Source: Cheiracanthium punctorium (taxonomy: Eukaryota; Arthropoda; Arachnida; Araneae; Cheiracanthiidae). From it: a stretch of DNA of 64,000 bases. The stretch spans positions 310,001 through 374,000 of the forward strand of contig JAWZYV010012525.1 of assembly GCA_038373885.1 (NCBI GenBank), given 5' to 3'. Position 1 is the stretch's first letter; the number at the start of each line of letters is the position of its first letter. Below, piece by piece: positions 56,765 to 64,000 of this stretch. The notes beneath the pieces are model-generated. The model had not been told where the DNA came from, did no database searches, and saw only the letters and a list, made by a program, of their open reading frames with translations. The translations under genes were made by a program, and so were the position numbers.

Positions 56765-58173
56765 CACTGCTGGCCATCGTAAATGCAACACCCTGAAGGA
56801 AGCATGCAAATAATATGAAATTTACAACATGCATTAGCTGAGGTGTATATGCAAATGATTAGAATTTCAGCGCAGACGCACATCAAGCGCGCCTGTGGCG
56901 CCACCTCAAAGCGCTATTTAAGGCTTGGAGATTTCGACGGTTTCAAGTACAGCAATTGTGTTTTTCTTGCTTTTTTTTCAAAAAAAACGATAAATTATGC
57001 CTCGTAGGAAACAACGATCATCTTTTGATCAAGTATCCGAGTTTGACAGAGGAAGGATAGTGGCATACCGAGATTGTGGGTTATCTTTCAGGGAAATCGG
57101 TCGTCGTATTGGACGAAACCAAACAACTGTGATGCGGATATGTGATCGTTGGGTGCAGGAGGGTACGACGGACAGACGTGATCGACCGCATCGACCTCAG
57201 TGCACCACGTCACGTGATGACAGGCAGATTGTACGCATGGCAGTGACGGACCGCTCAGTCACATCACGAACCATATCACAGCAGATTCAGTCTGTAACGC
57301 ATCATCCAGTGTCTGCGCGTACCATTCGACGTCGTTTACAGCAGAATGGTCTGTCCGCAAGACGTCCGTTGCTTTGTCTACCTCTGACGCGGAACCACAG
57401 ACGTCTCCGCCGCCAATGGTGCGATGAAAGAAGGATGTGGACGACAGAATGGAATGAAATTCTCTTTACTGACGAGTCACGCTTCTGTATGCAACACCAC
57501 GACGGTCGGATTCGAGTCTGGAGACACCGTGGAGAGAGGATGCTGAACAGCTGCATTATGCACCGTCACACTGGTCCTGCACCGGGTATTATGGTATGGG
57601 GCGGTATCGGATATCTCTCTCGCACTCCTCTAGTACGCATTGCCGGTACTTTAACCAGCCAGCGCTACATCTCCGAGGTGTTGGAGCCAGTTGTCCTTTC
57701 TTACCTTCAGGGCTTGCCAACAGCCATATTTCAGCAGGATAATGCACGGCCACACGTGGCACGCATTGTCCAAGGGTTCTTCGTCAATCACCAGATTGAA
57801 TTGCTTCCCTGGCCGGCGCGCTCTCCGGATCTTTCGCCGATAGAAAACATGTGGTCCATGGTTGCTCAACGACTGACCCAGAGTTCATCCCCAGCTGTCA
57901 CACCAGATCAACTTTGGCAACGTGTGGAAGCTGCTTGGTCTGCTGTACCCCAAGAACACATTCAAAGTCTCTTTGAATCAATGCCGAGGCGTGTGGCAGC
58001 TGTGATCTCCAACAACGGCGGCTACTCTGGGTACTGATTTTGGCAGGAACCACGCTTCATAGAATGCTGTAAATTTAATCATTTGTTACTTGGTCAACAT
58101 GTTATCTACACAATAAATTTTGTTGTGATATCTCTTGTTTTTCTTGGTGTTGCAATTTGGGTGGCCAGCAGTG
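56765..58173 (+). mobile_element. Tc1-family transposon, structurally intact
   Basis: The ends CACTGCTGGCCATCGTAAAT and CACTGCTGGCCACCCAAATT (other strand) are inverted repeats of about 28 bp that continue to GCAACACC. TA dinucleotides flank at 56763-56764 and 58174-58175. One intact transposase lies inside. The 1409-bp length is normal for a Tc1 element. Confidence 0.95.
56997..58037 (+). CDS. Tc1-family transposase (DD34E), intact
   Basis: The enzyme binds the element's inverted repeats and moves it to TA sites in nuclear DNA. The 346-codon frame has no stop or shift and is the usual family length. Residues about 10-110 form the paired-type helix-turn-helix domain (GLSFREIGRRIGRNQTTVMR and TSRTISQQIQSV). 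The catalytic domain shows Asp in LFTDESRF, Asp in IFQQDNARPH and Glu in SPIENMW, with exactly 34 residues between the last two, the DD34E spacing. The start ATG follows an A-rich leader (CGATAAATTATG) inside the left inverted-repeat region. The intact frame between good ends suggests a young copy. A basic N-terminus (MPRRKQR) may help nuclear import. Confidence 0.96.
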   Translation: MPRRKQRSSFDQVSEFDRGRIVAYRDCGLSFREIGRRIGRNQTTVMRICDRWVQEGTTDRRDRPHRPQCTTSRDDRQIVRMAVTDRSVTSRTISQQIQSVTHHPVSARTIRRRLQQNGLSARRPLLCLPLTRNHRRLRRQWCDERRMWTTEWNEILFTDESRFCMQHHDGRIRVWRHRGERMLNSCIMHRHTGPAPGIMVWGGIGYLSRTPLVRIAGTLTSQRYISEVLEPVVLSYLQGLPTAIFQQDNARPHVARIVQGFFVNHQIELLPWPARSPDLSPIENMWSMVAQRLTQSSSPAVTPDQLWQRVEAAWSAVPQEHIQSLFESMPRRVAAVISNNGGYSGY

Positions 58174-58275
58174 TATTTTGTAAGTCGGAAATGAAAGTCC
58201 AATTGACTCAAAAAGCATCAGCAGACAAGCCCTTTTCAGCAGTACAAGCTTTTAAAAGTAAACGCTAAAGAAACG

Positions 58276-58420
58276 CCGAGAGAGCTGAGAGAAAAAAAAA
58301 AAGCGCCAAAACGCGGCTTTTTTTTTTTTTTTTTTTTTCTCGGCTTGAAAACATTGGCTACATTCGTAAACGATAAACTCGTTGCACTAGTGCAACTCGT
58401 TTGGCGTTTACGAATGCCGC
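58276..58420. repeat. Two small palindromes
   Basis: At 58276-58344 GAGCTGAGAG plus an A-run pairs with a T-run plus CTCGGCTT around a GCGCC/GCGGC centre. At 58361-58416 CATTCGTAAACG pairs with CGTTTACGAATG, and the centre GTTGCACTAGTGCAAC is itself a perfect 16-base palindrome. They may be MITE remains just right of the Tc1 element. Confidence 0.6.
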
Positions 58421-58930
58421 CATTGTTATCCATTCCTGGATACTTTTAGCTTTGATTTTAGGCACATTTTCTCCGGCAGAGTTGGCAACAGTGATCAGCT
58501 GGGTAAAAGCGACAAATCGGAGAAGAAGCGAAAATTTTCTCGTACACAAAATCCCACAGGAGAAACTGGTTTTCGGACAGCCTGTATTTATCCAAGTGAG
58601 CCATGGTCTGGGAAACAGTAACAATGAATAAAATTGCCATTTGAAAAGCATAAATAAAATGACTTTAAAATAACTGAGTTTCCACATGTGAAATTACATC
58701 ATTTTGATCTAACGAGATTAAAACCCCTTTCGAAACTCAATCAAAATAACGGGCTCACAAACAAAACATACGCCACGCACGAAATTATTCCCTATTTTAT
58801 ATTACGTTGCCAGAAAAAGAATTGAATGCTGTTTTTTCAACGATGAATTATCCAGCATTATTTTCGATATAATTTATAAACGGGACACGTTTTCGAATCG
58901 CAGGAAATATTTTACGTGCTAAATACGCTA
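58421..58930. other. Unassigned stretch, no gene
   Basis: Short open frames on both strands (60-109 codons) have no recognisable domain. I see no repeat end. Confidence 0.4.
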
Positions 58931-59010
58931 ATCTGACAAGAATTATGCATAAAAATGTATGGAGAGCTGTTTTAATGGCAGCCAGAAAGTGACATGATTA
59001 TGGTTTATAC

Positions 59011-59125
59011 TGTGGCGGCACGAGATCACCTCCGCGCACCTTTTGGCCGAGTCGCATTACGCCTCATTCTACCACCCATAAGGCTCTGGGTTCAAACCCT
59101 TCTCTCGCCGCACGCTCTCTCTTCA
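59011..59125 (+). repeat. Left LTR of the TRIM-like element
   Basis: It contains TTGGCCGAGTCGCATTACG and GGGTTCAAACCCTTCTC, which look like pol III boxes A and B, so the LTR itself has a tRNA-like part. It lacks the 37-bp stretch found in the right copy. Confidence 0.8.
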
Positions 59126-59279
59126 CTGGCGACCCGGACAACGAACACGCATTCTCCTTCTCGCCTACAGCGACAGATGGCGCCTGCACCGCCCTCTTCC
59201 ATCTCTCGCTCGGCTCTTCCAAAGTCCGCAACGAGCGGCAGCAACCTCACAAAAACGCTTGGAATATCGTTCGTCAGCC

Positions 59280-60300
59280 CAGTGGCGGCCCGTGGTCAAA
59301 AATGTTAGTGCAGCCGGAAGCATATGAGCCCCCCCCCCTTTCCTTCGGAGAGGATTGGAAAATCTTTGTTACTGAATTCGAAAGTTGGCGGATTAAGCCC
59401 TCACCGAGGAAAAAAAAAAGAAATTACATAAAAAATGTCAGAGATCCTATTTTACTTCCATAAAATGGACATAAATTTCAACCAGCCGCTCTTATCCTCA
59501 AAATTGCATTAATCCGTGTCTGATTCGAAGTTTCCTTAGAATTTTCTTTTGTAACGATAACTTGAGAAGAAAAAAAGGAAACTTACTTATTTTTTATAAG
59601 TCAAATCGATCCTCCTTTCTTTTAAACATGCGAATCGGTCAGTGATGTCCCCATAAAAAGGCGTTGTTTTAATTCAGATATCAATAATTTTAAAAGCTCT
59701 TTAAAATTTCCCATGTTTAAAGAATTTTCTCGCTCGCCATGTCCTCTAAATGCCAGTTCTTGCTTACTTAAAGACAATACTGCTTTGATGGGTAATTGTC
59801 CATTCATAAGCGTCTATTCAGGCTTACTTTCTTGATAAATTCAGCAATATAAAGTCCAGAGTTTTCCAAACATATATTCTCCTTACCCCCTCCCTCACTT
59901 CTCGTCCGAGCGAATCAGTTAGTCGAGTTCTCAAGTTCAGCCGCCGTTAGAAAATCTTCCATCGGCTGTATCAGCTGCATACTCCCTATGCCGGAGAGGC
60001 TGCTGACGTAGTCGTTGTCATGGCAACGGTGCTGCCAATTTTCTTTTCAGCGCTCTGGGCTGAACCAAAGATTTTCCCAATTGAATTACGGGAAGATTAA
60101 AGTGCTTTTTTTCTGAATGAGCGATCCGGCCACAATACGTTTTTTTTTGTTTTTTTCGGAGATTTTTTTAATTTACCGTAGGAATTCCACAATTCTAATC
60201 TGAATTTAGGAAAATTAGTAGAATAAATTATTTTAAAGTATGTGCTGATAATTTCGAGTGCAGCCCGGCTGTACTTGCTGTATCCCACGAGCCGCCACTG
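59280..60300. mobile_element. hAT-type MITE inside the TRIM, exact 8-bp duplication
   Basis: The ends CAGTGGCGGCCCGTGG and CCACGAGCCGCCACTG are inverted repeats. CGTCAGCC is duplicated at 59272-59279 and 60301-60308. The 1021-bp interior has no convincing coding sequence; part of it (59440-59520) resembles 24100-24180. Confidence 0.92.
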
Positions 60301-60336
60301 CGTCAGCCTCCGACTGACTCTCTAGGGGGGGAGTAG

Positions 60337-60488
60337 TGTGGCGGCACGAGATCACCTCCGCGCACACAACACCCGGCAATTGAAGGCTGGTTGAATAGGT
60401 ACCTTTTGGCCGAGTCGGATTGCGCCTAATTCTACCACCCATAAGGCCCTGTGTTCAAACCCAGCTCTCGCCGCACGCTCTCCCTTCA
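60337..60488 (+). repeat. Right LTR of the TRIM-like element
   Basis: It matches the left LTR apart from a 37-bp extra stretch after GCGCAC (ACAACACCCGGCAATTG and on) and a few substitutions. It also keeps the tRNA-like boxes (TTGGCCGAGTCGGATTGCG and GTGTTCAAACCCAGC). Confidence 0.8.
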
Positions 60489-61458
60489 ATACTAATGCGT
60501 AAAATGCAAAGAATTACCAAAGAATAAAAAACTACATTAATGGCAAATATCTAAACCGTTTCTTTAAATTAAACATTAAAGATGGAAAAACGAAAATATA
60601 TTGGTATCAGTAAAGGATACTATATGTAATAGTTATTAGATATGCTAGGGCAATATTGATCAAAGCACAATATACCGCGTTAATAAATATTTCGTGAAAC
60701 TATTCGTTTCTTTTCGTTTTTCAACAGCCATCTTACATCACAGCTAACTAAACATTAAATAATTCTACGTCGCGTTAATATATCCCGCGGTAATTTCAAC
60801 AGAAAATTCTGTACCTGAACTTTTTTTTCCCTGGAGATTCTGTTTTGTAACAAGTAGTTATGGAAAAATGTTCTCTTCTTGCCTTGCGAAGAGCGGGTAC
60901 ACACAACTATTTAATTATAAAATAAAACGGTTCTTCACATCATGTAGTATCTAAGGTATTAATGGTATAACTTAAATCTAAAAAAGAGTATGATGTAGAA
61001 ATGAGACATTTTGAAAGTTAGAAATTTTTAGGAACCGTCACGCTTTTCTTTTTCTGATCGCCAATGACACCGACATAGTTTTTTGTTTCATAATATTAAC
61101 AATATTCTCAGATCAGTATTTATACTAACTTTACGAATAACTAATGAGTAACTTTACGCCAAGAGTCAAATCATTTTGTTAATTTTAGATTCCACATTAC
61201 TGGAATCAATTCGAATTATACATGTAAGAAAAAGTTTTGTTCCCTACCGTGAGAACGGGTACGCAGCTAGTTATCTTTTAAAATGGGATCTTTTGGAAAA
61301 CGGTGAAATCCGGTATTTTCTTTTAAAGAGCAATCAGAATAATTGCAATATGGTACACAGCAGTACACGATTTTCGCCTAATTATTTTTGCGTACAATGT
61401 AATTATGTATAGGTACGATATGAAATAATAACAAATATGACAAGGAAAATGTTTAGAA

Positions 61459-61674
61459 GTCTCGAAAACTCATTGTTTACATTCAAACAGCCAGAAAACA
61501 CAAACATTGAAGGGTCATAAGAGCGCCCCCAACGGTCATTTTAGTGAACTATGTTTCCGCCCGTTTTATTGCTGAAAAACACGACCTTTTCCCGGTCTTG
61601 TGCAAGTATTACGTACGTAGGTAACGGTCCGGGAAACGTTTGTGTAAACAATGATGTGCTCGAGTTTTCGAGAC
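61459..61674. repeat. Inverted repeat with GTCTCGAAAACTC ends
   Basis: GTCTCGAAAACTC and ATTGTTTACA on the left pair with GAGTTTTCGAGAC and TGTAAACAAT on the right. The interior (~160 bp) is unique. It is probably a small MITE. It directly abuts the hAT MITE's target duplication. Confidence 0.65.
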
Positions 61675-61683
61675 GGTTAAACA

Positions 61684-61878
61684 CAGAGCCTGATTATGAC
61701 CAACAGGGGCCCCGGGCATTGATGAATTTGGGGGCCCCTATCTATGAAATTTGTTTTATTTTTCATAAAATTTTGATATAAAAAAGACTATTTCAGAACA
61801 ACATTTGATATTGGGGGCCCTTTCGAGCCGGGGGCCCTGGGCAAAGTCCCGATTTGCCCATGCGATAATAAGGCTCTG
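61684..61878. mobile_element. hAT-type MITE, 195 bp, exact 8-bp duplication
   Basis: The ends CAGAGCCTGATTATGACC and ...GCGATAATAAGGCTCTG are inverted repeats. GTTAAACA is duplicated at 61676-61683 and 61879-61886. The interior is rich in GGGGGCCC. Confidence 0.93.
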
Positions 61879-61979
61879 GTTAAACATGCTTAAACATTTA
61901 CTTTATTATATTTGTTATTGTTTTATATTGTACGGAACGGATAAATAATTACATTGTCCGCAAAAATAATTAAGTGAAA

Positions 61980-62129
61980 ATGGTACTCTGTTGTCTACCA
62001 TATTGTAATAATTCTGACTTGAAAGAAAATGATGGATCAACGATTAGATTTCACCGTTTTCCAAAAGATCCCATTTTAAAAGATAAGTGGCGGTTGCTAT
62101 TTCTCGCCAAGGAAATAAGGACAAAATGA
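61980..62129 (+). pseudogene. THAP-type zinc-finger N-terminus, truncated
   Basis: A 49-codon frame opens MVLCCLPYCNNSDLKEN and continues with IRFHRFPKDPILKDKWRLL. This is the first half of a THAP domain: the first Cys pair (CCLPYC) and the conserved RFP and KW positions are seen. THAP domains bind DNA through a C2CH zinc site; the later Cys and His are absent because TGA follows. No splice donor is obvious before the stop. It could be a fragment of a host THAP gene or of a P-element-type transposase. A hAT MITE lies 100 bp upstream. Confidence 0.6.
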
Positions 62130-62321
62130 ATAAGCTCTTAAAATTTCATATTTGTATCTCCAATAGTTTTGTCAGGTCGTTCATGTATTTTAATAAGTCA
62201 ATCACTGAAAACATATTTTATATAGAGAGATAACATGCAATTTAATGCATACGATACATACTTTAACATCCATATAGATTTGCGTCATAAACCGATGTGG
62301 ATTTAAAATTATAAAATAATA

Positions 62322-62438
62322 GCGTACTATTATCCAGGTTGTAATTCCCGCCAAACTGTTTTTTCGTCAAATGTGCTAAATTTATCTTGGCGAAAAATCT
62401 CTCGTCTTGGCGGTCCGTGGGGATAATACGTAAGCACC
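62322..62438. mobile_element. MITE, GGTACTTACGTATTATCCCGG family, copy 4 (shortened)
   Basis: The right end GGGGATAATACGTAAGCACC is well kept; the left end GCGTACTATTATCCAGG is mutated. The inner TTTATCTTGGCGAAAAA and CTCGTCTTGGCGGTCC blocks match the other copies. It is about 45 bp shorter than copies 2 and 3. Confidence 0.65.
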
Positions 62439-62475
62439 AATCTAAAAATACGAGGAATATAGATAACCCTCATAA

Positions 62476-62692
62476 GGCCCGTTTACATGTGAAAATGGAA
62501 AATCCCAGGTTAAAGCGGAGTACAGGGGAAAACTCGCAATGCATCATGGGAAAGCGGGGTTGACTCTGCATTAATCCTCCTTTCGACCAGGAATCTTTCT
62601 ACCCCGCATTTTCCCCCTAAGTAGGGGAAGCGGGGTAGAAAGCAGTGTAAGTCCCGGGATTTACTCCGCATTTTTGCACATGTAAACGGGCC
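62476..62692. mobile_element. MITE with GGCCCGTTTACATGTG ends
   Basis: GGCCCGTTTACATGTG at 62476 is matched exactly in reverse at 62677-62692. AAAAATG-like and CGGAGTA blocks pair further in, and a CCCCGCATTTTCCCCC/GGGGAAGCGGGG hairpin lies in the centre. A short CATA occurs on both sides, offset by one base, so the target duplication is uncertain. Confidence 0.75.
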
Positions 62693-63159
62693 CATAGAGT
62701 AACCAGGTAACGACCAGTTCTTACAGGACCAAACAGCGCCATCTACCTATTCCCCAGTGTTGAAAGCGGGGCCGTCGCTAAGCAACGGGCCTGCTCATGA
62801 GTTGCCATCGCTAAAACTGAGTTAATCATTGAGGCCTGTTTTCCCGTCAACTCCGATATAAGAAAGACCCCTCACAGCAACCATAGAAGCTCGTGACGAA
62901 AGCAAAGTTAGGCCGTAGGTTTTTCGGCTGGGTTACTAGCTGCGCTCGCTTATCATCGGAGTATTATCGCCAATTGATCCCGCAGGTACTATTATTGAGA
63001 ACACGGGCAGGTGAAACGGCAGGTAAATCGTCGCAGGTGAAAGAGAATTGGCGATAGTGTACTATACTTTTCCGCCATCAATGGGATTTTGTTTGCTTCG
63101 AGGTTCTTGAAGAATGTCCATTATTTCATAAAACTAAGCTTGTTAATTGTATTTAAAAC
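62693..63159. other. GC-richer spacer upstream of the second THAP fragment
   Basis: The stretch is more GC-rich than its surroundings and holds no repeat I recognise. It could be a former 5' region of the THAP-containing gene. I see no clear promoter signal. Confidence 0.35.
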
Positions 63160-63311
63160 ATGGTATATAAGTGTTCAGTACCTTTTTGTAGAGGTAATTA
63201 TGCAGACGGCTCCAAGGTATCCGTTTTCAGTATACCAAAGAATGAAGAACTACAAAGAAATGGCTAAATGCCATTCCACGTGCAAATATTAATCCATAAA
63301 AGAATTTTAAA
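63160..63311 (+). pseudogene. THAP-domain first exon, with frameshift and stop
   Basis: ATG at 63160 opens MVYKCSVPFCRGNYADGSKV, then VSVFSIPKNEELQ, the first half of a THAP domain (Cys pair CSVPFC, conserved FSIP and W region). A one-base insertion near 63257 shifts the frame; in the next frame WLNAIPRANINP follows, then TAA where the family has a coding triplet, then KNFK and a good splice donor AAAGTAAGTG at 63309-63318. The position of the donor fits THAP genes and THAP-containing transposases, which often split the domain. The second Cys and His would be in a downstream exon, not seen in the remaining ~690 bp. It is broken as read, unless the indel is an assembly error. Confidence 0.65.
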
Positions 63312-63485
63312 GTAAGTGCTTTTTTGTTTGTTTTTAATAATATGTTTAGTATATTTGGATTTATGTATCTATAAATCTTCTATATTCATATAAGCATTAA
63401 ATTTTTTCTTATTTTATGAATTTCATTTCAGTTTACAAATAATTTTACATTCTTTATTAATAATTGCTATTTCTTTATTGTAGTC

Positions 63486-63516
<31 letters not shown>

Positions 63517-64000
63517 CGTGCGTGCGTGTGTTATCAATAATTTTAATTCCCCTTTTAAAAACATAAAAAATAAAAACAGGACTTAAAATTGCAAAACAAT
63601 AATAATAATAATAATGATAACAGAAATTTTGAAAACAATATGTAAAATAAAATCATATTTTGTTATTTGATTTGCAGTTGGAAGTGTAAACTAATAATAA
63701 TCTATCTCGCTTTTTTAGTGAAAACTGCAATTCTTGAAGATGACTTATTTATTACTGTCATCATTACCAGTTTTGAAAATTTATTTTTTACAAAATTACA
63801 AATAACGAATTAATAATAAAGATTGGTATTTAATAATTCTACAAATATATAATAATGATAAAATTATTACTATTATAAGTAATAGCATTATTTAAACCTC
63901 ATAGTTAATAGTAATCACAATTCTCGATTGCTTGATATTTATCTGTTAGTAAAATGTAGGCTTATTTTATTTAATTAGTGAAAACTATTCATTGCAAGTC
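63312..64000. other. AT-rich, microsatellite-bearing end of the window
   Basis: (TA)n then (TG)n lies at 63487-63531 and an (AAT)n run at 63597-63615. It may be intron after the THAP exon. I see no second exon with the expected Cys-x2-His part. Confidence 0.5.

Larger units (their letters stand above)
59011..60488 (+). mobile_element. TRIM-like miniature LTR element, split by a hAT MITE
   Basis: The terminal direct repeats start TGTGGCGGCACGAG and end TTCA (59011-59125 and 60337-60488; the second has a 37-bp extra stretch). TGGCGACCCGGAC one base after the left repeat looks like a primer site; CTAGGGGGGGAGTAG directly before the right repeat is a polypurine tract. ATAC is duplicated at 59007-59010 and 60489-60492. 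Without the MITE (1021 bp plus its 8-bp duplication) the element is about 449 bp and non-coding. The paralogue near 34335 is the empty site. Confidence 0.85.
58931..61266 (+). mobile_element. Helitron-like element copy, interrupted by a TRIM
   Basis: The sequence is paralogous to 34230-35380 in order: AAATACGC, TATGGAGAG, CTAATGCGTAAA, ATAAATATTTC, TATATCCCGC, and the 3' hairpin region ending ACGGGTACGCAGCTAG at 61266. A related but mutated 3' end also occurs near 60905. The 5' end was not found. The TRIM at 59011-60488 sits where the paralogue reads through. Confidence 0.6.

Overview
The window looks like a stretch of animal, probably arthropod, nuclear DNA made almost wholly of transposable elements of different ages. 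It is AT-rich, with intron-like and poly-T tracts, microsatellites and tRNA-headed SINE copies, and no operons or bacterial genes. The intact Tc1 transposase, the Ty3/Gypsy element and the short SINEs are of kinds I associate with spiders; that guess is inference from memory of families. I see no complete host gene. The only host-like coding signals are two THAP-type zinc-finger N-termini near the right end (61980-62129 and 63160-63311), and THAP domains also occur in P-element transposases.

Layout. 1-4390: AT-rich DNA with SINE copies, a foldback repeat and a two-unit copy of a recurring ~180-bp modular repeat. 4394-6806: a pogo/Tigger transposon with a nearly full-length, frameshifted transposase. 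6892-7865: the 3' part of a minus-strand Helitron-like element. 8828-38039: one decayed pogo-like transposon whose matching ends now lie 29 kb apart. It holds an 81-bp minisatellite and a hAT-type element (13149-37641) that still has its 8-bp target duplication. That hAT interval in turn holds a non-autonomous Helitron, a Ty3/Gypsy element with 98% identical LTRs (17608-23570), a hAT with transposase remains (25192-29958) and another hAT-ended element (30391-37096). These carry further insertions. The nest has five clear layers, most shown by exact target-site duplications.

38042-43383: a foldback repeat, a small Tigger MITE, a SINE and a minus-strand Helitron. 43384-48331: a 4.9-kb inverted repeat whose ends are packed with AAGCTTGA repeats; each arm has a different tRNA-like module, and the right arm is split by a 1.9-kb modular repeat. 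48332-50047: a hAT transposase interrupted only by two TGA codons. 50826-52058: a Gypsy pol fragment. 53107-55008: an unclassified transposon with 29-bp terminal inverted repeats, six same-direction copies of CCAGGGGACTGAC and remains of an unnamed protein. 55260-56530: another modular repeat array. 56765-58173: a Tc1 element with intact transposase, the one plausibly active gene. 59011-60488: a TRIM-like miniature LTR element split by a hAT MITE. 61459-64000: small inverted-repeat elements, the THAP fragments and AT-rich DNA.

The genes do not form a pathway. The interest lies in the insertion order, in paralogous empty sites within the same window that confirm insertions, and in a ~180-bp module shared by several repeat families. 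All calls come from reading by eye; no alignment or database search was run.
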